DNA from: Candidatus Rokuibacteriota bacterium
GTDB taxonomy: Bacteria; Methylomirabilota; Methylomirabilia; Rokubacteriales; CSP1-6
Direction of reading: 5' to 3'
DNA: 64,000 bases
Assembly (NCBI GenBank): GCA_016866775.1
Contig: VGLJ01000005.1
Coordinates: 62,001-126,000, forward strand
A program made the position numbers and the translations under genes. The notes under the pieces are model-generated. The model saw nothing but the letters and a program-made list of their open reading frames with translations, did no database searches and was not told where the DNA came from. Positions 49,447 through 57,082 of the stretch are shown in pieces (position 1 is the first letter of the stretch; each line of letters begins with the position of its first letter).

Positions 49447-49797
49447 CTAGCGAGCCCCGTTCGCGTCGACGAGGGCGAGGATCTTACCCACTGTTTCCTG
49501 CAACACATCCGCCGGCAGCATGCCAATGCGCCTCGCCTTTCGGACGCGCCAATCAAGGCTCTTGATCTGATCCGCGAGGATTGCTCCCTCCACGCCAAGT
49601 TCCGGCGGGAGGCGGACTTCGAAAGGGTATCCCTTCACCTGGGAGGTGACGGGGCAGCAGAGAGCCAGCCCCACGCGGCGATTGTACGAGCTCGGTGAGA
49701 TCACCACGGCGGGGCGACGGCCGGCCTGCTCGTGACCCGCCTGGGGATTGAATTGCAGCCAGATCACCTCCCCGCGCGCGGGGACATAGGCGGCCAC
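49447..49797 (-). CDS. mazF: Type II toxin, MazF/PemK family endoribonuclease
   Basis: 116-residue toxin: YVPARGEVIWLQFNPQAGHE, QAGRRPAVVISPSSYNRRVG, LALCCPVTSQVKGYPFEVRL and AILADQIKSLDWRVRKARRI match the PemK/ChpB fold with the conserved RPAVV and TS elements. As a sequence-specific mRNA interferase it would be neutralised by the upstream antitoxin; the ATG overlaps the antitoxin stop by one base. Confidence 0.9.
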   Translation of the reverse strand: MAAYVPARGEVIWLQFNPQAGHEQAGRRPAVVISPSSYNRRVGLALCCPVTSQVKGYPFEVRLPPELGVEGAILADQIKSLDWRVRKARRIGMLPADVLQETVGKILALVDANGAR

Positions 49798-50048
49798 TAC
49801 CAGGCCTCGCGGCCAACTGCTCTACCCGTCGAGATCTCGCCGTGCAGGTTTCGCCGGCTCACTTTTCGGAGAAGGGCATTCAAGGAGTATTTGCGCATTC
49901 GAAGCGGACGGACCAAGAGTCGACCGTCCTCTACCGATAAATCTACGGCGGCCCCTTCTTCCACCTGGGCCTCCGCAGCAAAGGACCTCGGAATCCGCAG
50001 CCCGAGGCTGTTCCCCCACTTCTGGATCTTCGTCTGGATACCCACCAC
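49797..50048 (-). CDS. mazE: MazE-type antitoxin (AbrB-like)
   Basis: 83-residue antitoxin beginning with an AbrB/MazE swapped-hairpin DNA-binding domain: IQTKIQKWGNSLGLRIPRSF, then EEGAAVDLSVEDGRLLVRPL. The C-terminal tail (YSLNALLRKVSRRNLHGEIS) would wrap the toxin. GTG start at 50048 follows GGGGAGG. Usually autoregulates its own promoter. Confidence 0.87.
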   Translation of the reverse strand: MVGIQTKIQKWGNSLGLRIPRSFAAEAQVEEGAAVDLSVEDGRLLVRPLRMRKYSLNALLRKVSRRNLHGEISTGRAVGREAW

Positions 50049-50064
50049 CTCCCCGGATATACAA

Positions 50065-50094
50065 TGAATACACGGCGCGGTCTCTCGCGGTCAA
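50065..50094 (-). promoter_or_regulatory. Promoter of mazEF
   Basis: On the minus strand TTGACC (50089-50094) and TATTCA (50065-50070) are 18 bp apart, followed by GGGGAGG and the GTG at 50048. TGTATA just downstream of TATTCA is an alternative -10. Confidence 0.5.
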
Positions 50095-50201
50095 GTCGTC
50101 AGTTCAGCCATCTGGTCTCGCTGGAACGTTGCGGTCAGCGGCCGGGGCGCGAGCATCGCGAGCCCCCGGTCCGTTGAAGCGCGATGTTGGGCAGCGTGAA
50201 A

Positions 50202-51194
50202 TCATTCAATGACCTGATCCGCGCGGGCCAGCAGCGGCGGCGGAACAGTGAGCCCCGGCGCGTTCGCGGTTTTCATATTGATGACGAGCTCGAACGTCGT
50301 GGGTTGTTGAACGGGCAGCTCGCTGGGCTTGGCACCCTTCAGAATCTTGTCGACATACATCGCGGCGCCGCGAAACGACGCCGAGAGCGGGACCGAATAC
50401 GACATGAGGCCGCCGACCCGCACAAACTCGGCGGCGCTGTACATGGTGGCGAGCTTGTGTTGGGCGGCGAGTCGGACGATTCGTTCGCGCTTGACGAGGG
50501 TGAGAGGGTCGGCTCTGACAAAGAGCGCATCAACGCGCTCGCGCGCCGCCAGGGCGAACGCTGACTCGATGTGCTCGGGACGGCGCACGTCGAGAGGCCG
50601 GAGCGTCAGGCCCAGGTGTTCGCCGGCCGTCTGCGCCTCGCTCCAAATCACGTCGCTGAACGGCAAGGCGGCGTTCCAGAGGAAACCAACACGGGCGCGC
50701 GGGGAGACCAGCTCCTTGAGCAGTTCCAATCCCTTCGCGGTGACGTCCTGCATGATGAGCGTGACACCCGTCACGGTGCCGCCAGGTCGGGCAAGACTCC
50801 CGACCGGACCGTACCGTAGGGCGTCGCCGACGCCCGCCATCACGATCGGGACCGCGCTCGTGGCCTTCCGGGCGGCCAGGGCCGCGGGGTGCGAGGCGAC
50901 GACCAGGACGTCAACGCGAAGACGAATGAGTTCGCCAGCGAGCTCCTCGAACCGCTCCACTCGCCCTTCCGCGTACCGACGCTCGAAGACCATGTTCTGA
51001 CCTTCGACCCAGCCCCCTTCACGGAGCGCGTCAAGGAAAGCAGTCCAGATCGGCGCCATCTCCGGAGCGGTCAGCGGGGTACTCCTCAGGTAGCCAATTC
51101 GGGAGAGTTTCTTGGCTTGCTGCCCCTCGGCCGCCAGCGGCGCGACGAGAAGGCTCGCGCTCACGGTCCCGAGGAACCGGCGACGGGTCAGCAT
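50202..51194 (-). CDS. Orphan ABC substrate-binding protein (ABC_sub_bind, type 1 fold)
   Basis: Secreted binding protein of 330 residues. Leader LTRRRFLGTVSASLLVAPLA has a twin-arginine pattern. IGYLRSTPLTAPEMAPIWTA, VEGQNMVFERRYAEGRVERF, LIRLRVDVLVVASHPAALAA and GTVTGVTLIMQDVTAKGLEL are characteristic of the tryptophan/purine-like ABC_sub_bind family. No permease or ATPase is adjacent, a common situation for this family. TACCAT lies 8 nt before ATG 51194, predicting a leaderless transcript. The gene lies between the MazEF module and the TGGATGC repeat array. Confidence 0.8.
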   Translation of the reverse strand: MLTRRRFLGTVSASLLVAPLAAEGQQAKKLSRIGYLRSTPLTAPEMAPIWTAFLDALREGGWVEGQNMVFERRYAEGRVERFEELAGELIRLRVDVLVVASHPAALAARKATSAVPIVMAGVGDALRYGPVGSLARPGGTVTGVTLIMQDVTAKGLELLKELVSPRARVGFLWNAALPFSDVIWSEAQTAGEHLGLTLRPLDVRRPEHIESAFALAARERVDALFVRADPLTLVKRERIVRLAAQHKLATMYSAAEFVRVGGLMSYSVPLSASFRGAAMYVDKILKGAKPSELPVQQPTTFELVINMKTANAPGLTVPPPLLARADQVIE

Positions 51195-51202
51195 GGCGCC
51201 TG

Positions 51203-51208
51203 ATGGTA
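51203..51208 (-). promoter_or_regulatory. -10 box of the orphan binding-protein gene
   Basis: TACCAT on the minus strand, ending 8 nt before the ATG at 51194. Confidence 0.4.
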
Positions 51209-51349
51209 CTCCGCTGCGGCGAAGTTGGACGAGCAGGGCGGCGGACATTCGAGAGACCGTTCGATTGCCATCAAATTGCGCCGTGCACACCATTGGTCTG
51301 CCCAACTATTATTCGACTGCTCGGGCGACCGCGCGATCGCATACACCGG

Positions 51350-51464
51350 TGGATGCTAGACATCCAGACCTGGATGCCGGCATCACTGTATGGATGCCGC
51401 GGCGGTATCTGCATCTGGATGCTTCTTTTTCGAGGCCGTCGCATCCAGTTCTGGATGCGACGGC
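51350..51464. repeat. Array of TGGATGC motifs with nested palindromes
   Basis: Five direct copies of TGGATGC begin at 51350, 51371, 51391, 51416 and 51452. Inverted arms make hairpins: CATCCAG/CTGGATG (51361-51376), the self-complementary GATGCCGGCATC near 51373, and GCCGTCGCATCCAG / CTGGATGCGACGGC (51435-51464, 14 bp with a TT loop). The array overlaps the 3' end of the minus-strand gene 51383-51808. Confidence 0.75.
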
Positions 51465-51808
51465 GCAACGATCCGACGCCTCAAGCCGAGAGACACAACA
51501 CGGTCGTAGCGCAGGTGCCAGACCTTCCGGTCAGGATTCCACGCACCGCCGGCGTGCTTCACGCGCGCTCGGGTCGCACTATCGGCGAACGCGACCTGGA
51601 CGGCGACGATCTCGTCAGCGGCGAAGCCGGGCTGCCAGTCCGACTCGGCGACGACCAGCTCGATGGTCTTGATGCGCTTTTTCCGCGCGGAGTCATAGCG
51701 GTAGCGCACGCACATCAAGCGAGCTCCATACTCCTCGACGAGCCGCTTTGTTCCCTTCTGGCCCGGTTTGAGATGAAGCCCGACAGGTGCGGAGGCAAGA
51801 CGCGGCAC
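51383..51808 (-). CDS. Small protein of unknown family next to palindrome array
   Basis: 141 residues, no signal or membrane segment, very basic. The ordered core is LHLKPGQKGTKRLVEEYGAR, LMCVRYRYDSARKKRIKTIE, LVVAESDWQPGFAADEIVAV, and DSATRARVKHAGGAWNPDRK with VWHLRYDRVVSLGLRRRIV; the pattern AGG-x-WNPDRKVW-x-L looks like a conserved small-domain signature I cannot name. The last 30 residues are encoded within the TGGATGC array and may not be part of the fold. TGGATGC and GATGCG/CGCATC hairpins also lie upstream (51821-51889). Possibly a DNA-binding or mobility protein acting on its own flanking repeats. Confidence 0.6.
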   Translation of the reverse strand: MPRLASAPVGLHLKPGQKGTKRLVEEYGARLMCVRYRYDSARKKRIKTIELVVAESDWQPGFAADEIVAVQVAFADSATRARVKHAGGAWNPDRKVWHLRYDRVVSLGLRRRIVAPSHPELDATASKKKHPDADTAAASIQ

Positions 51809-51889
51809 CGGGTAAGGGCGCTTCCGCTCGTGGAGCGCTCACGTGGATGCGGCGTCGCATCGCGACGGCACCGGGTACTGGAGCGGAAG
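51803..51889. repeat. Upstream palindrome block: direct and inverted repeats
   Basis: CGGCACCGGGTA occurs at 51803-51814 and 51866-51877. CTTCCGCTC (51821-51829) faces GAGCGGAAG (51881-51889). Inside lies GATGCG/CGCATC (51846-51861), with one more TGGATGC at 51844. This mirrors the array at the other end of the small gene. Confidence 0.65.
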
Positions 51890-51989
51890 TTCCACGGAAC
51901 GCTTGTCACGACCTCGCTCCGCCTCGCTCAGTCGGGACGATAATCCAGCGGGCTTTCTTCACACAAGTGTCTGTTCCGATACAGAGCGC

Positions 51990-53150
51990 TTAGCCCAGCA
52001 GATACTCCTGCGCGGCGGCGAGGCCGGCGCCGAGGCGGATCGGCACGCCGAAATCCTTCAGCATCATCTCCACACCCGCGAGCGCGCCCAGCAGCTCCAG
52101 CTCGTTGAGGCTGCCGAGGTGGCCGATGCGGAAGACCTTGCCCTTCACCGCGCCGAGGCCGACACCGAGCGAGAAGTTCAGCGTGTCGTAGGCGTGGCGG
52201 ACGAGCGCGCCCGAGTCGAAGCCCGGCGGCATCACGACCGCGGTGAGCGTGTTCGAGTACTCGGCGGGATTGCGGCAGAGGATCTCGAGATCGAGCGCGC
52301 GCACCGCCCGGCGACACGCCTCGGCGAGCCGCGCGTGGCGCGCGAACACGTGATCGAGACCTTCCTCCTCGAGCATCGCCAGCGCTTCGCGGAGCCCGAA
52401 GAGGAGCAGCGTCGCGGGCGTGTACGGGAACTCGCCGCGCTTGTTGCGCTCGAGCACCGGCTGCCAGTCCCAGAACGAGCGCGGGCACTTCGCCTTCTCA
52501 CTGGCCGCGAGCGCCTTGTCGCTGATCGCGAGGATCGCCATGCCCGGCGGCAGCATCAGGCCCTTCTGCGGGCCCGTGAGCGTGACGTCCACGCGCCAGT
52601 CGTCGTGACGGAACTCGATCGACGCGAGCGACGACACGGTGTCGACGAGCAGCAGCGCGGGATGGCGCGTGCGATCGAGGGCCTCGCGCACGCCGGACAC
52701 GTTCGACGTCACGCCCGTCGACGTCTCGTTGTGCACCACGAGCACCGCGCGGAGCTCGTGCGCCGTGTCCGCTGCGAGGCGCGCCTCGACGTCGGCGACC
52801 GGGACGCCCGCGCCGTACGGAACGTCGATGCGCTCGACGTCGATGCCGTACGCGCCGGCCGTCTTCGCGAAGCCCGTGGAGAAGTGCCCGTTGATGACCG
52901 CCAGCACGCGATCGCCCGGCGAGAGCGTGTTCACGATCGCCGCCTCCCACGCACCGGTCCCCGAGCCCGGGTACAGGACGATGTGGCCGCGATCGGCCCG
53001 GAAGACCCGCGCGAGGCCGGCGAGGCATTCCTTCACCAGCGCCCCGAACTTCGGCCCGCGGTGGTCGATGATCGGCTGCGCCATCGCGCGCGTGATGCGC
53101 TCCGGCACGAGCGTGGGACCGGGAATCGAGAGGAACGGACGTCCCGACAT
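51990..53150 (-). CDS. Class V aminotransferase, alanine/serine/aspartate-glyoxylate type
   Basis: PLP aminotransferase of 386 residues. FLSIPGPTLVPERITRAMAQ and IIDHRGPKFGALVKECLAGL form the start, LYPGSGTGAWEAAIVNTLSP binds PLP phosphate, LLVDTVSSLASIEFRHDDWR holds the PLP Asp, and DVTLTGPQKGLMLPPGMAIL the Schiff-base lysine. The family covers serine-glyoxylate, alanine-glyoxylate and aspartate-glyoxylate (BhcA) aminotransferases. Divergent from an aldolase-like gene over a shared 10-bp promoter core, which supports a glyoxylate/glycine function. Confidence 0.85.
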   Translation of the reverse strand: MSGRPFLSIPGPTLVPERITRAMAQPIIDHRGPKFGALVKECLAGLARVFRADRGHIVLYPGSGTGAWEAAIVNTLSPGDRVLAVINGHFSTGFAKTAGAYGIDVERIDVPYGAGVPVADVEARLAADTAHELRAVLVVHNETSTGVTSNVSGVREALDRTRHPALLLVDTVSSLASIEFRHDDWRVDVTLTGPQKGLMLPPGMAILAISDKALAASEKAKCPRSFWDWQPVLERNKRGEFPYTPATLLLFGLREALAMLEEEGLDHVFARHARLAEACRRAVRALDLEILCRNPAEYSNTLTAVVMPPGFDSGALVRHAYDTLNFSLGVGLGAVKGKVFRIGHLGSLNELELLGALAGVEMMLKDFGVPIRLGAGLAAAQEYLLG

Positions 53151-53159
53151 CGCGCGGGG

Positions 53160-53169
53160 AGTGTACCCT
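53160..53169. promoter_or_regulatory. Overlapping divergent -10 boxes
   Basis: AGTGTACCCT contains TACCCT (plus), 6 nt before ATG 53176, and TACACT (minus), 9 nt before ATG 53150. Matches the arrangement at 15820-15829. Confidence 0.5.
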
Positions 53170-53175
53170 AACGCC

Positions 53176-54276
53176 ATGACCCGCGACGACATCCCCACAC
53201 CGGCGCTGCTCCTCGACGCCGACCGCTTCGAGCGGAACCTCGCGCGCATGCGCGACCACGTCCGCGCCGCCGGCAAGAACTATCGCCCGCACGCGAAGAC
53301 GCACCGCTGTCCCGAGATCGCGCGCCGCCAGGTCGAGGCCGGCGCGCTCGGCGTCGCCTGCGCCAAGCTCGGCGAGGCGGAAGTGATGGCGGGCGCCGGC
53401 GTGCGCGGGCTCCTGATCACGACGGAGATCGTGACGCCGGCTGCGATGTTCCGCCTCGTCCGGCTGCTGGAGCGCGCGCCCGACACCATGGTCGTCGTCG
53501 ACAATCCGGAGAACGTCGACGCGCTCGGGCGCGCGATGAGCGCGCGCGGCCTCACGCTCGACGTGATGGTCGACATCGACGTCGGCGGGCGGCGCACGGG
53601 CGCGCAGCCCGGGGACCCGGCGCTCGCGCTTGCGCGCGCCATCGGCGAGCACAAGTCCCTGCGCCTGCGCGGGCTCCAGGGCTACGCCGGCCATTGCGCC
53701 CACGTGATGGGCTGGGCGGCTCGGCGCGAGGCGTCGCTGAGGGCGATGGCGCCCTTGATGGACACACGCCGGCTCTTCGAAGCGTCGGGAATCCCCGTCG
53801 AGATCGTCGCCGGCGGGTCGACGGGCACGCACGACATCGACGTCGAGCTCGACGGCCTCACGGAGCTGCAGAGCGGCTCCTATTGCGTGATGGACCTCGA
53901 CTACCGTCGCATCGGCGGCAGGAACGGTGAGCTGCTCACGGACTTCGAGATGGCGCTGACGGTGACCGCGACCGTGGTGAGCGTGCCGACGGCGGACCGC
54001 GCGATGGTCGACGCGGGACTCAAAGCCTTCTCGACGGACAAGCCGTTTCCGCCCGAGCCCGTGGAGCGCCCCGGCATCACGTACGGCTTCGCCGGCGACG
54101 AGCACGGGCGGCTGACGATCACCGACCCATCGCGCGCGCCGAAGCTCGGCGAGCGCATCGAGTTCTTCCCGCCGCACTGCGACCCGACGATCAACCTCTA
54201 CGACCGGATCTACATCGTGCGCGGGCAGGCGGTCGAGAGCGTCTGGGAGATCTCGGCGCGCGGACGGAGCGACTAG
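53176..54276 (+). CDS. D-threonine aldolase / 3-hydroxyaspartate aldolase family protein
   Basis: Fold-type III PLP enzyme of 366 residues (alanine racemase N-domain barrel followed by a beta domain). TPALLLDADRFERNLARMRD and NYRPHAKTHRCPEIARRQVE carry the PLP lysine; GLQGYAGHCAHVMGWAARRE and IVAGGSTGTHDID follow; FFPPHCDPTINLYDRIYIVR provides the His/Cys metal pair of this family. These enzymes split beta-hydroxy amino acids into glycine plus an aldehyde or glyoxylate. The partner aminotransferase is divergently transcribed. Confidence 0.83.
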   Translation: MTRDDIPTPALLLDADRFERNLARMRDHVRAAGKNYRPHAKTHRCPEIARRQVEAGALGVACAKLGEAEVMAGAGVRGLLITTEIVTPAAMFRLVRLLERAPDTMVVVDNPENVDALGRAMSARGLTLDVMVDIDVGGRRTGAQPGDPALALARAIGEHKSLRLRGLQGYAGHCAHVMGWAARREASLRAMAPLMDTRRLFEASGIPVEIVAGGSTGTHDIDVELDGLTELQSGSYCVMDLDYRRIGGRNGELLTDFEMALTVTATVVSVPTADRAMVDAGLKAFSTDKPFPPEPVERPGITYGFAGDEHGRLTITDPSRAPKLGERIEFFPPHCDPTINLYDRIYIVRGQAVESVWEISARGRSD

Positions 54277-54722
54277 CTCGGCCGATACCTGATCAGGTAC
54301 TTGTGCTGGCCTTCGAGGATCGTCTCGCCGCGCTGGTTCGTCAGCGTCACCTTGAGCGTGAGGAGGCCGGCCGACCGTTTGCGCTCGAGGGCGACGACCT
54401 CGTGGCGCGGCTTGATCGTGTCGCCGACGAACGCCGGCGCGAGGAACCGCATCGTCTGCTCCACGAAGGCGACCAGCGAGTGGTCCGTCAGCGGCGACAG
54501 CGTCGACGCGCCGACCGCGGTCATCGACGTGAGCAGGAGGCCGTGGGTGAGGCGGCGCCCGAAGCGCGTGCCCTTGGCGTACTCGTCGTCGTAGTGGATC
54601 GGGTGCGCGTCGCCCGTGAGACCGGCGAAGAACATGAAGTGCGCGTCGTTCAGCGTTTTGGACGGGCTCTCGAACGCGTCGCCGACCTTGAAGTCCTCGA
54701 ACCAGTGCGGCTCGCTCACCAT
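54273..54722 (-). CDS. MaoC-family hotdog dehydratase
   Basis: 149 residues: WFEDFKVGDAFESPSKTLND, FFAGLTGDAHPIHYDDEYAK with the catalytic Asp and His, GRRLTHGLLLTSMTAVGAST and YLIRYRPS at the end. Probable enoyl-CoA hydratase. Its 3' end overlaps the aldolase stop region by four bases (convergent), and its 5' end overlaps the Dus gene by 7 nt. Confidence 0.82.
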   Translation of the reverse strand: MVSEPHWFEDFKVGDAFESPSKTLNDAHFMFFAGLTGDAHPIHYDDEYAKGTRFGRRLTHGLLLTSMTAVGASTLSPLTDHSLVAFVEQTMRFLAPAFVGDTIKPRHEVVALERKRSAGLLTLKVTLTNQRGETILEGQHKYLIRYRPS

Positions 54723-55618
54723 AAGCTCCAGAAGAGGTCGAGCACCTCCGCTGCGTCGCGCGCCTCGAACAGCCGCTGACGCAGCTGCGCCATCCCCGGC
54801 CGCTCGACCGCGTACCACGCGAGATGCTTCTTGAGCTGCACCAGCGCGACGCGCGGCGACAGGTGCGCGTCAATGAGATCGAGGTGCCGGCGGATGATGC
54901 GCCGGCGCTCGTCGCGGTCGACGTCGACGCCGCGGAAGATCCACGGCCGGCCGAGCGCACCGCGCCCGATCATCACCGCCGCGCAACCGGTGTGGGCGCG
55001 CATCGCGTGCGCGTCCGCGAGCGACCGCACGTCGCCGTTGCCCGTCACCGGAATCGCCACGGCGTCGACGACGCTCGCGATGACGTCCCAGGGCGCCTGG
55101 CCGGTGTACTGCTGCGCCCGCGTGCGCGGATGAACGGTGATGCCGTCGACGCCTTCGGCCTCGGCCAGTCGCGCGATCTCGGGCGCGTTGATCGTGTGCT
55201 CGTCCCACCCGCCGCGGATCTTGATCGTGAACGCGCCCTGCACGGCCTTCCGCAGCGTGCGGAACACCACGGCGGCGCCGAGCGAATCGCGCATGAGCGC
55301 GGCGCCCTGGCCCTTGCTCACGATCTTGGCGACGGGGCAGCCCATGTTGAGGTCGATGCCGTCGGCGCCGGTGGCCTCGAGCCGGCGTGCGGCTTCCGCG
55401 AGCACGTCGGGATCGTTGCCGAGGAGCTGCAGCGAGATCGGCCGCTCTTCCGGCAGGAACCGCGCGAGGTCCAGCGTCTTGTCGTCGCCGTGGAGCACTG
55501 CGCGCGCGTCGAGCTCTTCGCTCGTGAGCCGCCCGGCGCCGCACTCGCGCGCGACGAGCCGGAACGGCGCGTTGGTGACGGCGGCCATGGGCGCCAGCCG
55601 GAGGTCGATCACGGTCAT
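54716..55618 (-). CDS. dus: tRNA-dihydrouridine synthase (Dus)
   Basis: FMN enzyme of 300 residues that reduces uridines in tRNA D-loops. LRLAPMAAVTNAPFRLVARE is the N-terminal signature, GADGIDLNMGCPVAKIVSKG carries the catalytic Cys, IKIRGGWDEHTINAPEIARL and ITVHPRTRAQQYTGQAPWDV follow, and AVMIGRGALGRPWIF completes the barrel. It belongs to the DusB-like group by length; I do not assign the exact paralogue. Confidence 0.92.
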   Translation of the reverse strand: MTVIDLRLAPMAAVTNAPFRLVARECGAGRLTSEELDARAVLHGDDKTLDLARFLPEERPISLQLLGNDPDVLAEAARRLEATGADGIDLNMGCPVAKIVSKGQGAALMRDSLGAAVVFRTLRKAVQGAFTIKIRGGWDEHTINAPEIARLAEAEGVDGITVHPRTRAQQYTGQAPWDVIASVVDAVAIPVTGNGDVRSLADAHAMRAHTGCAAVMIGRGALGRPWIFRGVDVDRDERRRIIRRHLDLIDAHLSPRVALVQLKKHLAWYAVERPGMAQLRQRLFEARDAAEVLDLFWSLW

Positions 55619-55641
55619 GCGTCCATCATCGCACGCTCGCC

Positions 55642-56313
55642 TCAGTCGACCATCGCGATTGCGCGGACCGGCGAGCCGTCCGCGCCTTCGATCTTCAGCG
55701 GCAGCGCCCAGAACCGGCAGCGCGCGGCGCCGATCTGGTCGAGGTTCGTGAGGTACTCGATCACGGTGATCCCGGCCGGGAAAAAGCTCGCGTGCGTCGT
55801 GTACTCGTCGCGGCGAGGCGTGCGGCGCCGCGGCGTGGTGACCGTGTCGCGGACGCAGTAATCGGGTGGGTAGTCGTAGCCGACGGCCTTGACCCGCTTC
55901 GCGATCAGCCAGTCGCAGCCCGAGGGGCCGGTGTACGGGCCGCGGCTCCAGAACTCCTCGCGCTCGACGCTCATCTTGCGCGGCCAGTCGGTGCGCAGCA
56001 GCACGATGTCGCCGGCGCGCACGTGGCCGGCGTGCTTCTCGAGCTCCGCGGCGGTGACCTCGCCGTCCTCGCCGAGGTGCGTGAGGTCGACGACCGCCGC
56101 GTCGCCGATCCACTGGTCGAGCGGCATCCCGGCGATGTCCCGCCCGTCCGGCAGGAAGTGCAGGGGCGCGTCCACGTGGGTGTACGCGTGGCAGGAGATC
56201 GTCATCACCGTCGACTGCAGCGGATCGCCCGCGGCGTGCGTGGCCGGCCGCTCGGAGAGCGCCTTCCACCGGAAGTGCGGCTTGATCGAGAAGCTGAGGT
56301 CGATGAGCTTCAT
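55642..56313 (-). CDS. Cyclase family / kynurenine formamidase-like hydrolase
   Basis: Metal-dependent hydrolase of 223 residues. MKLIDLSFSIKPHFRWKALS opens the protein and SCHAYTHVDAPLHFLPDGRD contains the HxxTHxDxPxH zinc motif. YLTNLDQIGAARCRFWALPL is the C-terminal conserved part. Homologues include arylformamidase and isatin hydrolase. The start overlaps the methyltransferase stop (ATGA). Confidence 0.85.
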   Translation of the reverse strand: MKLIDLSFSIKPHFRWKALSERPATHAAGDPLQSTVMTISCHAYTHVDAPLHFLPDGRDIAGMPLDQWIGDAAVVDLTHLGEDGEVTAAELEKHAGHVRAGDIVLLRTDWPRKMSVEREEFWSRGPYTGPSGCDWLIAKRVKAVGYDYPPDYCVRDTVTTPRRRTPRRDEYTTHASFFPAGITVIEYLTNLDQIGAARCRFWALPLKIEGADGSPVRAIAMVD

Positions 56314-57074
56314 GGTTTCCTCGCGGCGAGCACGGCGATCGGATAGCCGAAGCGGATCTGATCCACGACCATGCGCGCGCCGAGCCCAAGATCGTCATGC
56401 TTCACGGAGTCGCAAAAGATCCGGCGAATCGTCTCTTCATCGCCGGGCTTCGGAAACGAGCGCGCGATCAGTCCTTCGAGCTCCGCCTCCAGCCGGTAGC
56501 CGGTGACACGCGGCACCGGAAGCCCGACGTCGCGGAACAGGTGGATCAGCTCCTCCTCGGGCATGGCGCGGACGTGCGAAGGGTCGCGCAGGAGCTCCAC
56601 CCGGTTGAGCGCATCGGCCTTGTCGGGCGCCGGCGCGCTGTCGATCACGAGGACTCCGCCCCCGGGCGCGCACACGCGCGTCATCTCGGCGAGCACGGCC
56701 TTCGGATCGAGGAAGTGGTGGAACGCAAAACGACAGCTGACCATGCTGAAGCTCGCGTCGGGGTAAGGAAGCGGAAGCACGTCGCCCTGACGCCACGTCA
56801 CGTTCGTCAGACCGCGCTCCTCCTGCAGCAGGCGGGCGCGATCGAGCATCGCCGGCGTGATGTCGATGCCGGTGACGTGCTTCGCGACGCGCGCGAACGC
56901 GCACGCGAGGATGCCGGGCCCGCACGCGACGTCGAGGACGGTGTCGCTCGGCCCGACCCTGGAGAAGTCGACGACGAGCGTCAGCGCGGCCTCGTCCTTG
57001 ATGCCGGGCGACGTGGCGAACGGCACCGCCTGCCGGGTGAACTGGTCGAGGATCGCGTCCCGATGCGTGGTCAT
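56310..57074 (-). CDS. SAM-dependent methyltransferase (UbiE/class I)
   Basis: Class I methyltransferase of 254 residues. Motif I is VLDVACGPGILACAFARVAK, followed by VTGIDITPAMLDRARLLQEE, LPYPDASFSMVSCRFAFHHF and AVLAEMTRVCAPGGGVLVID. Similar to UbiE/MenG-like and small-molecule methyltransferases. Neighbours (cyclase-type hydrolase, amidohydrolase) give no clear substrate. Confidence 0.85.
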   Translation of the reverse strand: MTTHRDAILDQFTRQAVPFATSPGIKDEAALTLVVDFSRVGPSDTVLDVACGPGILACAFARVAKHVTGIDITPAMLDRARLLQEERGLTNVTWRQGDVLPLPYPDASFSMVSCRFAFHHFLDPKAVLAEMTRVCAPGGGVLVIDSAPAPDKADALNRVELLRDPSHVRAMPEEELIHLFRDVGLPVPRVTGYRLEAELEGLIARSFPKPGDEETIRRIFCDSVKHDDLGLGARMVVDQIRFGYPIAVLAARKP

Positions 57075-57082
57075 ACCGTCCT

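Noticed and set aside
50160-51305. GTTGGGC near 50186 and GCCCAAC near 51299 look like integron attC core ends flanking the orphan binding-protein gene.
   Set aside because: No partner core lies at attC distance at either site, the surrounding sequence does not fold as an attC stem, and no integrase is present; a 7-mer match is expected by chance.
51350-51464. TGGATGC array considered as a CRISPR array.
   Set aside because: The repeated unit is only 7 bp, spacing is irregular (20-36 bp), arms are inverted, and there are no cas genes.
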